Assembly: GCA_018729555.1 (NCBI GenBank)
Contig: JAHHQG010000026.1
Location: 124,001-188,000 of the forward strand
Source of the DNA: Clostridiales bacterium
GTDB taxonomy: Bacteria > Bacillota > Sulfobacillia > RBS10-35
Reading direction: 5' to 3'
Length of the DNA stretch: 64,000 bases
Numbering within the stretch: the first letter of the stretch is position 1; each line of letters starts with the position of its first letter. The notes under the pieces were generated by a model. That model was not told where the DNA came from. It saw only the letters and a program-made list of their open reading frames with translations, and did no database searches. Both the position numbers and the translations under genes were made by a program. Shown here in pieces: positions 33,072 to 42,573 of the stretch.

Positions 33072-34293
33072 GACCCCTGGGCGATCCGGATGGGGCTCCC
33101 ATCCCGGAGCTTGGGGAGCACATCGGGAGGCCCGATGATGACCTCATCTCCGGGCTTCAGCCCTTCCTTCACCACCGCTTCCGTGGCCGTCTGGGAGCCC
33201 AAGACCACCGGCACAAAGCGGGCCGTGTTTCCCTCCGCCACAAAGACTCCTGCCTGCCCCTGGCGGGCCGTGAGGGCCTGGTAGGGGAGGATGAGGACGT
33301 TTTCTTCCTTGCGGACCTGGATGGCCACCCGGCCGCTCATACCGGGGAAGAGGAGGCCTTTGGCGTTGTCGATGCGGACCTCCACGATAAAGACGGCCAT
33401 ATCCCCTTGGCGCTGGGCCAAGGGGCTGATGGAAGCCACCTCACCCGAGAAGGTCTCCCCCGGGTACGCCTGGACGGTGACGGTGGCCGGTTGGCCCACG
33501 GCCACGGAACTCCGATCGTTTTCGTCCACCTGGGCCAGAAGGGCGATGGGGTCCAGGCTGGCCAGGGTCAAAAGGGGGGTGCCCGCCGCCACGGTCACCC
33601 CCGCGGCGGCACTGAGCTTAAGGATGGTCCCCGCCTTGGGGGCTCTGACCTCCGCCTTTTGCAAGAGATCCTGGAGCTGGCGAAGGTTTTCCTGGGCTGC
33701 CGTCAGGGACGCCCGGGCCGCTGCCAGTTCTTCCGGCTGCACCTTTTGCATCTCCAGTTGGATCTTCAGCTGCTCCAGCTTCTGCTGGGCCTGCTGCCAC
33801 TGGCGGTAGGCATCTTTCCGCTGGGCGTCGTACTCGGGAAGGGGCGGGAGGGCATCCAGGTTGTCCTTGGCGATTTGGATCTGCTCCTCCGCTCCTGGAT
33901 CTGAAGCTGGTTCAGCTTCTCCTGATCGGAAACCTGTTTTTGCAGCTTGGCCAGCTGGCTCTGGGCCTGTTCCACCTGCGCCTTGGCCTGGACCACCTGT
34001 TCCTTCAAGGATGTGGAGTCCAGGACCAGCAGAAGATCCCCTTTTTCCACCCGATCCCCTTCTTGCACCAGCACCTTCTCGATGGGGGCCGAAAAGGGCG
34101 CCGTGACGTCTGTCGGCTCTACCGCCGCCAACTGCCCGCTGGCCTGCACCTCTTCCACGAAGACCCCCGGCTTTACGGTGAAGGTCTCCACCTGAAGGGC
34201 CTGGGGTTCCTCGTTCCCCCGGACCCAGTAGACTCCCACGATGACCGCCAGCAAAATCACCACCAGCAACCCTCGGATCCACGGGGATTTCAT
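33068..34293 (-). pseudogene. MacA/HlyD-type periplasmic adaptor, frameshifted
   Basis: The reading frame is split. From 34293 the frame encodes a signal anchor (GLLVVILLAVIVGVYWV), the first biotinyl-lipoyl half and the rising coiled coil ending NQLQIQ. It continues in another frame from EEQIQIAKDNLDAL through the descending coil, beta-barrel and the C-terminal GDEVIIGPPDVLPKLRDG. Restoring one C on the plus strand near 33892 would join them as QEAEEQIQ. It may be a real single-base deletion, recent decay or a sequencing error. It is the first gene of the ABC exporter operon and would link the permease to the cell exterior. Confidence 0.8.
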
Positions 34294-34456
34294 CGCATCC
34301 TACCCGGCGAAAAAGGTCTTCTGCCTTCTCCGCCAGGGATCCACCTCCTTTCGGATGGAACGACGGCACCAAGAGCGAGGTAGGAGTACGGCCACCCGCA
34401 AAAGGGATGTCCGGATCTTGGTCGGACGGAACCTTCTTTACACCGCAAGCCCATGG

Positions 34457-35146
34457 TTACAGAGGACCTCCCATTCCCCGGGAAAACCAGTTGGGCACCA
34501 CGGTGAAGATGATCCAGAGGAGGCCCGCGATGGTCCAACGGGCCCTTGGGGAAACCTTTCCGATGAACCCCAAGCCCCCGGCAAAGAGGGCTAGGCCCCA
34601 CAGGGTGAAGGGGTCCAGGCTCACCAGGAGGGTGTAGAGCCACGGGGAGGCTGCGGCGGGATCGAGATCCAGGAGGCCTGCCAGGTTGGTGCTGATCTGG
34701 AGGGTTTTCCACGTCACCAGCCCCAGGGAAAGAAGGAGGAGCTGCAAAAGGCTTTGCAGGATGGAAGGGGCAGAGGAGAGAATGGACAAGCTGAAGAGGG
34801 TGCGAAAGGGGATGGCGCTGGCTCCCAAGGCCAAAAAGAGAGCCGTCACCCCGGCCTCCAGCAGGGTGACCACCAAGACCGAGACGAAGAGTCCGATGAC
34901 ACCGGAAATAATACCGACGGTCCCCAGGTAACTCGTGCCTTCCTGGCCCATCTCCCCTTGGACTTCCGGCGCCACGGTCTGGAGAAGATCCGCCTGCATC
35001 TGGGGAAGAAGAACTGCCAGCACGGCCAGGCCTGGCAGGACGATGATCACCAGGGGCCAGAAGAGGGGACGTTTTTCTTCGATGATGCGATAGGCTTCGA
35101 CAGGATGCACCAGCATGTACCAAACGGCCTTCAAGGCATTCCCCAT
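34457..35146 (-). CDS. Yip1-domain membrane protein
   Basis: A 229-residue integral membrane protein with about five segments and the typical beginning of bacterial Yip1-domain proteins (LVHPVEAYRIIEEKRPLFWPL). The ATG at 35146 lies six bases after AAAGGAGG; ten in-frame codons upstream are rejected. Yip1 proteins often sit beside MacAB-like exporters in Bacillota, as here, but their role is unknown. The 163-base gap to the adaptor start holds an isolated AAAGGAGGTGG near 34345 and nothing else recognisable. Confidence 0.8.
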   Translation of the reverse strand: MGNALKAVWYMLVHPVEAYRIIEEKRPLFWPLVIIVLPGLAVLAVLLPQMQADLLQTVAPEVQGEMGQEGTSYLGTVGIISGVIGLFVSVLVVTLLEAGVTALFLALGASAIPFRTLFSLSILSSAPSILQSLLQLLLLSLGLVTWKTLQISTNLAGLLDLDPAAASPWLYTLLVSLDPFTLWGLALFAGGLGFIGKVSPRARWTIAGLLWIIFTVVPNWFSRGMGGPL

Positions 35147-35213
35147 GGCAAGCCTCCTTTGAAAGTTCTCTTGCAAATATAGCCAGATCCTTCCCAGGGG
35201 GGAACCCTGGCCC

Positions 35214-36371
35214 TCAAATATGAAGGTTTGCTAACGCCCCCGCTAGCTTTTCCAGCTCTTCATCGGTGTTGAAGAAGTGGACGGAAACCCTCACGCCGCC
35301 AAAGGGCCGGGGGAGGCTTCGCACGATGATGCCCTTTTGCTCAAGGGCCTTCACCACCTCGGCGTCTTCCCACCCTTCCAGGCGGAAGGTCAAAAGGCCC
35401 GAAGGCTCATAGCCTCCTTCAAAGGGGGGCGTAAGAAGGGTAAGCCCGGGCACCTCCCGCAAAAGGCCGTAGGCCTTTTCCACCAGACGCCTCACTTCCG
35501 CGGCGATGGCGTCCATGGAGATGGCGTGGAGGAATTCGAGGGATGACTTCAGCCCTACCACGGCGGCGGGAAGAGGAAGGCCCGTCTCATAGCGCTGGGC
35601 TCCGTCCTTAAGCACCATCTCCGGCCGGTCGGGAGCCACTTCCTTCTGGGAGGGATAGCCGCCGTAGGTGAGGCCCACCTCTTCCAGCCGATCCTTCCGG
35701 ATGAGGAGGATCCCCGTTCCTTCCGGGCCGAGGAGCCACTTCTGCCCGGGGATGGCGTAGTAGTCCACCCCTGACGTGCGGAAATCCAGGGGAAGGACGC
35801 CGGCGCTCTGGGCCCCGTCCACGAGGACGCCTGCTCCATGGCGGTGGGCCAAGTCCACGACGGCCTTCAGGGGGAGGGTCATGCCCCTCGTCCAGAGGAC
35901 GTGGGAGAGGGCCACCAGGCGGGTGCGAGAGGAAAACGCTGCCTCCAGGCGGCGGAGGAACCCTTCCGCCTCTCCTCCCGGGTCCACGTAGCGGATGACC
36001 ACTCCGCGGGCTTGGTGGAGGCGCACCAGGGGCACCAGGAGCCCTGGGTGCTCGTGGGTGGTGGTGATGATCTCATCCCCTTGGGACCACCTGAGCCCCC
36101 AGAGGACGATGTTGAGGCCGTCGGTGCAGCGGGACGTGAAGGCCACCTCGTCGGGATCGGCTCCAAAGAAGGCGGCGATGGTCTTCCGGGTGTCGGCGAG
36201 GAGGCCGAAGACCTTGGCCATGCGGGAGCTCCCGATGCGGCCCCGCCAGGCGTCCTCCTGAAGAGCCTGTTCCATCGCCTGGAGGGTGGGGAGGGGAAGG
36301 GGGCCGGCAGTGCCGGTGTTGAAATAGAGGCGCTCTTCCACGGCGGGGAGAAGGAAACGCTTCTTTTCCAA
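35214..36371 (-). CDS. Class V aminotransferase, isopenicillin-N-epimerase-like
   Basis: A 385-residue fold-type I PLP enzyme. The lysine lies in IPGQKWLLGPEG, the cofactor Asp in LVDGAQSAG, and TTTHEHPG binds the cofactor phosphate region. A desulfurase active-site cysteine loop is absent; the equivalent part reads RSLPRPFGGVRVSVHFFN. It resembles epimerase/EgtE-like C-S lyase members rather than NifS/SufS. TTG start at 36371 after GAGGAGA. It is divergent from nnr with only about 60 bases between the starts. Confidence 0.82.
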   Translation of the reverse strand: MEKKRFLLPAVEERLYFNTGTAGPLPLPTLQAMEQALQEDAWRGRIGSSRMAKVFGLLADTRKTIAAFFGADPDEVAFTSRCTDGLNIVLWGLRWSQGDEIITTTHEHPGLLVPLVRLHQARGVVIRYVDPGGEAEGFLRRLEAAFSSRTRLVALSHVLWTRGMTLPLKAVVDLAHRHGAGVLVDGAQSAGVLPLDFRTSGVDYYAIPGQKWLLGPEGTGILLIRKDRLEEVGLTYGGYPSQKEVAPDRPEMVLKDGAQRYETGLPLPAAVVGLKSSLEFLHAISMDAIAAEVRRLVEKAYGLLREVPGLTLLTPPFEGGYEPSGLLTFRLEGWEDAEVVKALEQKGIIVRSLPRPFGGVRVSVHFFNTDEELEKLAGALANLHI

Positions 36372-36430
36372 GGAAAATCTCCTCTCAAAGGCACCCTAGC
36401 AGAAGACTCGACCCTGAGGGAGGGATTCCT

Positions 36431-37948
36431 CTGGCGATTTCAGACGAACCGCAGCTATGGGACAGCACCGCCCTCTTTTTGGGACAGGATCTAAAGACCC
36501 TCATGGAGGGGGCCGGGAGCGCCCTGGCCCACCACCTGAAGACCCACTACCCCAAGGAGCTTTCGCGGGGGCTTCTGGTGGTGGCAGGCCTCGGAGGAAA
36601 CGGAGGCGACGGGGCTGTGGCCGCCCGCCATCTGGCCCACCTCTACCCGGTGGAGATCTGGCTCTTGGGAAAGATTTCCCACGTCACCCATGAGGCGGCG
36701 CGGCAAAACTTCCTCCTGGCTGCTTCTTCCCCGTGGATCCGTTTCGTGGAGGTGGCCTCGGAAGATGAGCTTGGCGCCCTTTCGTTCCCCGAGGGAGGCC
36801 TCATCCTCGACGCCATCCTGGGGCGAGGGCAAAAAGGCCCCGCCCGGGGCCTTCCCCGTGCGGCCATCCGGCGCTTGGCCTCCCTTCCCACCCATGTCCC
36901 CGTGATCTCCGTCGATGTCCCCAGCGGCTACCCCTTTGACCCCCATGTGAAGCCCAGGGAAGTGGTGGCCTTCCAGTGGGAGGCAGGCGATCAGCATCCC
37001 TTTCCGAAAGTCCTCTATCCCATCGGCTTTCTCCCCGAAGCCCGCCACCTGGTGGGCCCCGGCCATGTCCGCCCCCTCCTCCAGCGGCCCGGAACCCATA
37101 AAGGCCAAAACGGCGACCTCTTGGTCCTCGGAGGTAGCCGGTCCTATCCCGGGGCTCCCCTCCTCACCGCCCTGGCGGCGGCCCCTTTCGTGGACAGGGT
37201 GTGGCTGGGAAGGCCAGAGGGCGGTGACCTTCCGCCCCACCTCATCCCCGTCCCCCTTTCCTCTCCGGGCCCCATCTGGGAGGAAGGCCATCTTTTCGAC
37301 GTGGAAGGGGTCCTTTCCAGGGTCACAGGGGTGGTGGTGGGACCCGGCATGGGCCGCCATCCCAGGACCCTTGCCTTTCTAAAGGCCCTTTTCCAAAGCG
37401 TTCAGGAGCGCCACCTCCCTCTGGTGGTGGACGCCGACGCCTTGGAGGCGGTGGAACCGGGAAACCCCCGCCCCTGGCTCCTCACCCCCCACGGGGGCGA
37501 AGCGAGAAGGCTCTGGGAAAGGCTCTTCCCTTCGCCGTACCCCGTGGAGGAAAAGGCATCCTCCAAGGCAACTCTGAAGGAATCCCTCTTTCTTCGAGTA
37601 GAGGCCCTCAAGGAGCTCTCCCTCCACCTGGGGGTGACCCTTTTGGGAAAGGGTCCCTGGGACGTGGCCGTCGAGAGAGAGCGGTGGCTTTACAACATCA
37701 CGGGGAACCGCGGCCTGACGGCGGGAGGCACCGGGGATGTCCTGGCGGGCCTGGCGGGGGCTTTTCTGGCCCAGGGAAGGGATCCTCTCCTTTCCGGGGC
37801 AGGGGCTGCCTTCCTGGTGGGCCTGGCAGGGGAGGTCCTCCGGGAGGAAAAGGGCTTTAGCTTCACCGCTTACGATGTGGCCCTGGCCCTTCCCAAGGTG
37901 GCGGCCCGCCTCCTCCAGGGGGAGAACTTCCCCCGGCTTTCGGTTTAG
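36431..37948 (+). CDS. nnr: Bifunctional NAD(P)H-hydrate epimerase/dehydratase
   Basis: About 505 residues combining the YjeF_N epimerase (TLMEGAGSALAHHL, GLGGNGGDGAVAARHL) and the ADP-dependent dehydratase (HKGQNGDLLVLGGS, GPGMGRHP, LTAGGTGDVLAGLAG). It repairs hydrated NADH and NADPH. No ATG, GTG or TTG fits the N-terminus: the first in-frame TTG, at 36479, cuts into the first helix and has no ribosome site. A CTG at 36431, six bases after GAGGGAGGG, gives the expected AISDEPQLWDS start, equivalent to the usual LTAEEMRxLDRxAI. The CTG start is my inference. Confidence 0.8.
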   Translation: MAISDEPQLWDSTALFLGQDLKTLMEGAGSALAHHLKTHYPKELSRGLLVVAGLGGNGGDGAVAARHLAHLYPVEIWLLGKISHVTHEAARQNFLLAASSPWIRFVEVASEDELGALSFPEGGLILDAILGRGQKGPARGLPRAAIRRLASLPTHVPVISVDVPSGYPFDPHVKPREVVAFQWEAGDQHPFPKVLYPIGFLPEARHLVGPGHVRPLLQRPGTHKGQNGDLLVLGGSRSYPGAPLLTALAAAPFVDRVWLGRPEGGDLPPHLIPVPLSSPGPIWEEGHLFDVEGVLSRVTGVVVGPGMGRHPRTLAFLKALFQSVQERHLPLVVDADALEAVEPGNPRPWLLTPHGGEARRLWERLFPSPYPVEEKASSKATLKESLFLRVEALKELSLHLGVTLLGKGPWDVAVERERWLYNITGNRGLTAGGTGDVLAGLAGAFLAQGRDPLLSGAGAAFLVGLAGEVLREEKGFSFTAYDVALALPKVAARLLQGENFPRLSV

Positions 37949-37982
37949 AGCAAAAGGCTAGAATGGGGTGGGAGGTTTGCCC

Positions 37983-39107
37983 ATGGAAGAGTATCGCCCG
38001 GGACTGGAAGGGGTCATCGCGGCGGAGACGTCCATCTCGTATCTCGACGTGGAGCACGAAGAGATCGTCATCCGCGGCTATGATCTCCTGGATCTGGCCC
38101 GCCAAAAGACGTATGTGGAGGTGGCGGCCCTTCTCCTGGAAGGGGAGCTGCCGTCGCCCGAGGAGAAGGAACGGCTGGAACGCCGGCTGGTGGAAGAGTC
38201 GAAAGTGCCGGAGAAAGTCTGGGAGATCCTCCGGCTCCTCCCTCCCGAGAGCCACGGCATGGACCGCCTCCGCACGGCCGTCTCGGCCCTGGGGAATTTC
38301 ACCCCCCACGCCAGCGAGGCCACCCCCGAAGCCGATCGGAAAAAGGGCTGGCATGTCCTTTCGCAGGTGGCAGCCATCGTGGCCAACCTGCAAAGGATCG
38401 CCTCCAACCTCAAGCCAAGGGATCTTCAGCCCGCGATGGGGTTTGTGGAAAACCTCCTCTACATCATCACGGGAAGGCCGCCGGAAGAGGAGGAAATCCG
38501 GGCCTTCGACCAGCTCCTCATCGCCTACATCGAGCATGAGATGCCCAACTCCACCTTCACCGCCCGGGTCATCGCCTCTACCCTGAGCGATCTCCACGGA
38601 GCCCTCACAGGTGCGGTGGCGTCCCTCAAGGGACCCCTCCACGGAGGAGCCAACGAAGCCGTCATGGAGATGTTCATCGAGGCGGGAAGCCCGGAAGGGC
38701 TGGAGCGGCTCATCAAGGAAAAGCTCCAGCGCAAAGAGCGCATCATGGGTTTTGGCCACCGGGTCTACATGAAGAAGATGGACCCAAGGGCCCAGCTCAT
38801 GAAAGAAACTTTGGCCCGCCTGGTGGAAAAGGCCACCGGCAACCGCAAGGCGGAGCTCACCAACTGGTACGAGACGGCCGTCCGGGGGGAAGAGGTCATG
38901 CGGCAAGAAAAGGGCCTCTTCCCCAACCTGGACTACTATGCGGCGCCGGTATACTACGCCCTCGGCATCCCCATCGAGCTCTATACGCCCCTTTTCTTCG
39001 CCAGCCGCACCGCGGGCCTGGTGGCCCACGTCATCGAACAGCACGCCCACAACCGCCTCTTCCGGCCCCGGGTCCGGTACACCGGACCGAGAGGTTTGAA
39101 GCCTTGA
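37983..39107 (+). CDS. prpC: 2-Methylcitrate synthase / citrate synthase
   Basis: A 374-residue type II citrate synthase-family enzyme. Catalytic residues are H220 (GPLHGGANE), H259 (GFGHRVY) and D317 (NLDYYAAPVYY). Followed by prpD and prpB genes, it most likely condenses propionyl-CoA with oxaloacetate; citrate synthase activity may coexist. The ATG at 37983 lies six bases after GGGAGGT. It is the first gene of the methylcitrate operon. Confidence 0.88.
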   Translation: MEEYRPGLEGVIAAETSISYLDVEHEEIVIRGYDLLDLARQKTYVEVAALLLEGELPSPEEKERLERRLVEESKVPEKVWEILRLLPPESHGMDRLRTAVSALGNFTPHASEATPEADRKKGWHVLSQVAAIVANLQRIASNLKPRDLQPAMGFVENLLYIITGRPPEEEEIRAFDQLLIAYIEHEMPNSTFTARVIASTLSDLHGALTGAVASLKGPLHGGANEAVMEMFIEAGSPEGLERLIKEKLQRKERIMGFGHRVYMKKMDPRAQLMKETLARLVEKATGNRKAELTNWYETAVRGEEVMRQEKGLFPNLDYYAAPVYYALGIPIELYTPLFFASRTAGLVAHVIEQHAHNRLFRPRVRYTGPRGLKP

Positions 39108-39119
39108 GGAGGGAAGCCC

Positions 39120-40541
39120 TTGCGCCCCTTTGATCCCGTCATGGAGACCATCGCGCGTTACGTGGAGGAAAGGGAGGTGGGGTCTCCCGAAGCCTGGGAG
39201 ACGGCCCGCTGGGCCCTCGCCGACGCCCTGGCCTGCGCCTTTTACGCCCTCTCCCATCCCGAGGCGCGAAAGCTCTTAGGACCCGATTTCCCGGGCGAGA
39301 TCTACCTCCAGGGGGCCCGGGTCCCCGGCACCCCCTACCGCCTCCACCCCGTGAGGGCCGCCTTCAACCTGGGCCTTTTGATCCGCTGGCTGGACTACAA
39401 CGACACCTGGCTGGCCCAAGAATGGGGCCATCCCTCCGACAACCTGGGGGCGATCTTGCCCCTGGCCGATATCCTCAGCCAGGAGCGGCGGCAAAAAGGC
39501 CTTGCGCCCCTCCAGGTCAAGGATGTCTTGCGGGCCATGATCCAGGCCTATGAGATCCAGGGGGTTCTGGCTCTGGAAAATGCCCTCAACCGCCAGGGCT
39601 TCGACCACGTCCAGTGGGTGAAGGTGGCGTCGGCGGCGGTGGCGGGACGCCTCTTAGGCCTTTCCCATGAGGCCCTTTTGAACGCCATCTCCAACGCCTT
39701 CATCGACGGCCCCAGCCTCCGCACCTACCGCCACTTCCCCAATACCGGGTGGCGGAAATCCTGGGCGGCAGGAGACGCCGCCGCCAGGGGCGTTCACCTG
39801 GCCCTCCTCGCCCGCCGGGGGGAGATGGGTTACCCCAGCGCCCTGACGGCACCCCAATGGGGATTCAACGATGTGGTCATGGGAGGGAAGGCCATCACCC
39901 TGGCTCGCCCCCTGGGAAGCTACGTCATGGAACATGTCCTTTTCAAGATCAGCTTTCCCGCCGAGTTCCACGGGCAGACGGCGGTGGAAGCCGCCATCGC
40001 CCTCCACCCCCAGGTGGCACCTCGCCTGGAGGAAGTGGAGAAGGTGGTCATCCACACCCAGGAATCGGCCATCCGCATCATCGACAAGAAGGGACCCCTC
40101 ACCAACCCCGCCGACCGGGATCACTGCCTCCAGTACATGACGGCCGTCGGTCTCATCTACGGGGAGCTGGAGAGCCGCCACTACGAAGAACCCATCGCCC
40201 TCGACCCCCGCATCGAGGAGCTGCGGGCCAAGACGGAAGTGGTGGAAGATCCTCGCTACAGCCGGGACTACCTGGACCCCGACCTTCGCTCCATCGCCAA
40301 TGCCGTCCAGGTCTTCTTCCGGGACGGCACCTCCACCCCGAAGGTGGAGGTGGAGTTCCCCATCGGCCACCGCCGCCGGCGGAAGGAAGCCTGGCCCCTC
40401 CTTCGGGAAAAGGTGCAAAGGTCCTTGGAAGGCGTCTTCCCCCCGGCCCGCCGGGAGTCCCTGGCCTACCTCCTCCTGGACGACCCAAACCTCCTGGATA
40501 TGGCGGTGGATGAATTCGTGGAGACCCTGACGGCTCCCTGA
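39120..40541 (+). CDS. prpD: 2-Methylcitrate dehydratase
   Basis: A 473-residue MmgE/PrpD family protein. It has the family segments [33 protein letters not shown] and [17 protein letters not shown]. It dehydrates 2-methylcitrate to 2-methylaconitate without an iron-sulfur cluster. TTG start at 39120, six bases after GAGGAGGG, and 12 bases after the prpC stop. Gene order prpC-prpD-prpB makes the assignment firm. Confidence 0.92.
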   Translation: MRPFDPVMETIARYVEEREVGSPEAWETARWALADALACAFYALSHPEARKLLGPDFPGEIYLQGARVPGTPYRLHPVRAAFNLGLLIRWLDYNDTWLAQEWGHPSDNLGAILPLADILSQERRQKGLAPLQVKDVLRAMIQAYEIQGVLALENALNRQGFDHVQWVKVASAAVAGRLLGLSHEALLNAISNAFIDGPSLRTYRHFPNTGWRKSWAAGDAAARGVHLALLARRGEMGYPSALTAPQWGFNDVVMGGKAITLARPLGSYVMEHVLFKISFPAEFHGQTAVEAAIALHPQVAPRLEEVEKVVIHTQESAIRIIDKKGPLTNPADRDHCLQYMTAVGLIYGELESRHYEEPIALDPRIEELRAKTEVVEDPRYSRDYLDPDLRSIANAVQVFFRDGTSTPKVEVEFPIGHRRRRKEAWPLLREKVQRSLEGVFPPARRESLAYLLLDDPNLLDMAVDEFVETLTAP

Positions 40542-40555
40542 AAGGAGGGGCACAG

Positions 40556-41482
40556 ATGAGCTGGTTCACCCGACGAGGACGATCCCAGGAAGAGCTGAGC
40601 CGCCGCTTCCGGGAGCTGGTGGAAAGCCCGGAGATCCTCATCCTCCCCGGTACCCCCGATGCCCTGGCCGCTCGCCTGGCGCAGGAGGCGGGCTTCCCCG
40701 CCCTTTACCTCTCCGGAGCCGCCTACACCGCCTCCAGGGCCCTTCCCGATCTTGGCCTGGTGACAGCGGAGGAAGTGGCCCAGCGGGCCCGGGACATCGT
40801 GAGGGCCACCGACCTTCCCCTGCTGGTGGACATCGACACCGGGTACGGGGGCGTCCTCCACGCCATGGCCACCGCCCGCATCATGGTGGAGGCAAGGGTG
40901 GCAGCCGTCCACATGGAAGACCAGGTGATGCCCAAAAAGTGCGGTCACCTGAGCGGCAAAGAGCTGGTGACCCCCGAGGAGATGGCCCAGAAGATCGCCG
41001 CCGTAAAGGAGGCGGCTCCTTCCCTCTACCTCATCGCCCGCACCGATGCCTTTGCCGTGGAAGGGCTGGAGGGGGCCGTCCAGAGGGCCCGCCTCTACCT
41101 GGAGGCAGGGGCCGATGCCATCTTTCCCGAGGCTCTTGCCGGCGAAGAGGACTTTCGGGCTTTCCGCCAGGCCGTCTCGGCGCCCCTCCTGGCCAACATG
41201 ACAGAGTTCGGGAAGACCCCCCTCATCTCCGCCGAGACTTTCGCCTCCTGGGGGTACGAGATGGTCATCTTCCCTGTGACGGCTCTTCGCATGGCCGCCA
41301 AGGCCTACGAGGAGACCTACCGGGAGCTGAAGGCCAAAGGCACCCAAAGAGATCTTTTGCCTCGCATGCAGACCCGGGCCCAGCTCTACGAGACCATCGA
41401 GTACTTCCAGTATGAAGCCCTCGACCAAAAGATCGCCCGCTCCATCCCGGAGAAGGGGTGGGAGCATCAGAAAGAGGGCTGA
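40556..41482 (+). CDS. prpB: 2-Methylisocitrate lyase
   Basis: A 308-residue PEP mutase/isocitrate lyase superfamily enzyme. The catalytic loop KKCGHLSGK carries C129, and metal-binding acids appear in LLVDIDTGYGG and HMEDQV. It splits 2-methylisocitrate into pyruvate and succinate, closing the propionate route. ATG start after AGGAGGGG, 14 bases behind prpD. No acnD/prpF-type gene is in the operon, so a general aconitase would perform the missing hydration. Confidence 0.93.
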   Translation: MSWFTRRGRSQEELSRRFRELVESPEILILPGTPDALAARLAQEAGFPALYLSGAAYTASRALPDLGLVTAEEVAQRARDIVRATDLPLLVDIDTGYGGVLHAMATARIMVEARVAAVHMEDQVMPKKCGHLSGKELVTPEEMAQKIAAVKEAAPSLYLIARTDAFAVEGLEGAVQRARLYLEAGADAIFPEALAGEEDFRAFRQAVSAPLLANMTEFGKTPLISAETFASWGYEMVIFPVTALRMAAKAYEETYRELKAKGTQRDLLPRMQTRAQLYETIEYFQYEALDQKIARSIPEKGWEHQKEG

Positions 41483-41527
41483 GGGACGGATGGAACCTCG
41501 GTGGCGGGGATGGGAGGTCATAGCCCT

Positions 41528-41752
41528 TTGCCGGAACACATCGTCTTAGGAGCCTCCGGCGCGCTGGGTGGGGCCATCCTCAAGGCTCTCATCTCCCAAG
41601 GAAGGCCGGTGACCGCCGTGGTGAGGGGCCGGAAGGGGAGAGTCCCTCTGACCGGCGAAGGCTTCAGGCTCTTGGAGGCAGACCTAAGGGACGTCCAGAG
41701 CATCGCCCCCGTGATCTCGCCAGGGGCCGTCCGTCCTTTACTTTTGCGTTAA
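41528..41752 (+). pseudogene. Truncated NAD(P)-binding epimerase, 5' fragment
   Basis: Only the first about 63 codons of a Rossmann-fold epimerase/reductase remain: HIVLGASGALGGAILKAL (nucleotide motif), AVVRGRKGR and LLEADLRDVQSIAPVI. After that the frame enters unrelated sequence and stops. The TTG start at 41528 follows GGGAGGT. The break coincides with the edge of the IS607-type element, so insertion and deletion probably removed the rest. It may once have been the last gene of the prp operon. Confidence 0.7.
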
Positions 41753-41819
41753 CGTGCCCTACCAGCTCTGGGAAGAACGAATGCCTGCCTTCCTGGATGC
41801 CGTCCTTAACGATGTGCCG

Positions 41820-41972
41820 CTTTGTGGTGCGGCCTTCTCTTTCGTAGATCTCGATCCATCGCGCGAGGCCCCAGTTGTAGGCGAAGCGGGCGGCCCCGGC
41901 GTGCTTGGCGAGGAGGGTGCGTTGTTCCGTGTTGGGATCGAGCTCGTACCGGTAGGCTCTATGGATCTTCAC
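41820..41972 (-). pseudogene. TnpB N-terminal stub of the IS607 element
   Basis: The first about 51 codons match TnpB (MKIHRAYRYELDPNTEQ, then AARFAYNWGLARWIE). The open frame continues to 41664, but the sequence after REGRTTKR no longer resembles TnpB. No RuvC catalytic residues or zinc finger remain, so it cannot act as an RNA-guided nuclease. Its start overlaps the transposase stop by 14 bases, as in intact elements. Confidence 0.75.
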
Positions 41973-42531
41973 GTTGCAGCGCCTCCAGTGCCTTTTTTGC
42001 CCGGCGTCTCGCGGAAGGCCTGCCGTACAGACGGGCAGCGAGGGACGTGAGCACTTCGGTCACATCGCGCACCAGATCGTCATCCACCTCTCTTTCTTCG
42101 ACCACCAGAATCCTTCGCCCCTGCGCCCGAAGGGCGGCTTCGATGAATTCAAAGCCGAAGCGCGTGAGCCGGTCCCGGTGTTCCACCACTATCGTCGTCA
42201 CGTTCGGGTCGGAAAGCAGTTTGATAAGTTCCTTCCGCCTTCCGTTTAGACCGGGCCCGACTTCCTTAACCGTCTTTCCGACCGAAAGGCCCTGGGCATT
42301 GGCGAATTCGAGAAGCCTCACCACCTGCCTTTCCAGATCGGCCTTCTGGTCGGAAGACGACACCCGGGCGTAGAGGGCGACGAGGCCTTCCTTGGGTGCT
42401 TCGGGTTCGTGGACGAGGATCGTACCCGAGGGAGTGATTTCGAACGGCACGGGCATTTTGCCCTCTTTGACCCAGCGCCATGCCGTCTTATAGGTGATGC
42501 CGCGCTTTTTGGCCCATTGGCTGAGTTTCAT
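41959..42531 (-). CDS. tnpA: IS607-family serine recombinase transposase
   Basis: A 190-residue protein with an N-terminal MerR-like helix-turn-helix (KLSQWAKKRGITYKTAWRWVKEG) and a small serine-recombinase catalytic domain. The nucleophile is in YARVSSSDQKADLERQ (about S58) and the arginines in VEHRDRLTRFGFEFIE. The reading frame is complete. It could mobilise the remnant if the ends survive. Confidence 0.92.
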   Translation of the reverse strand: MKLSQWAKKRGITYKTAWRWVKEGKMPVPFEITPSGTILVHEPEAPKEGLVALYARVSSSDQKADLERQVVRLLEFANAQGLSVGKTVKEVGPGLNGRRKELIKLLSDPNVTTIVVEHRDRLTRFGFEFIEAALRAQGRRILVVEEREVDDDLVRDVTEVLTSLAARLYGRPSARRRAKKALEALQREDP

Positions 42532-42573
42532 GGGTATGTTTTACCTGAGAAAGAGACGAAGATCAATCGTATT

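Noticed and set aside
41754-42050. Plus-strand open frame of 98 residues over the IS607 element
   Set aside because: It is the antisense of the tnpB stub and transposase gene; no ribosome site and low-complexity translation.
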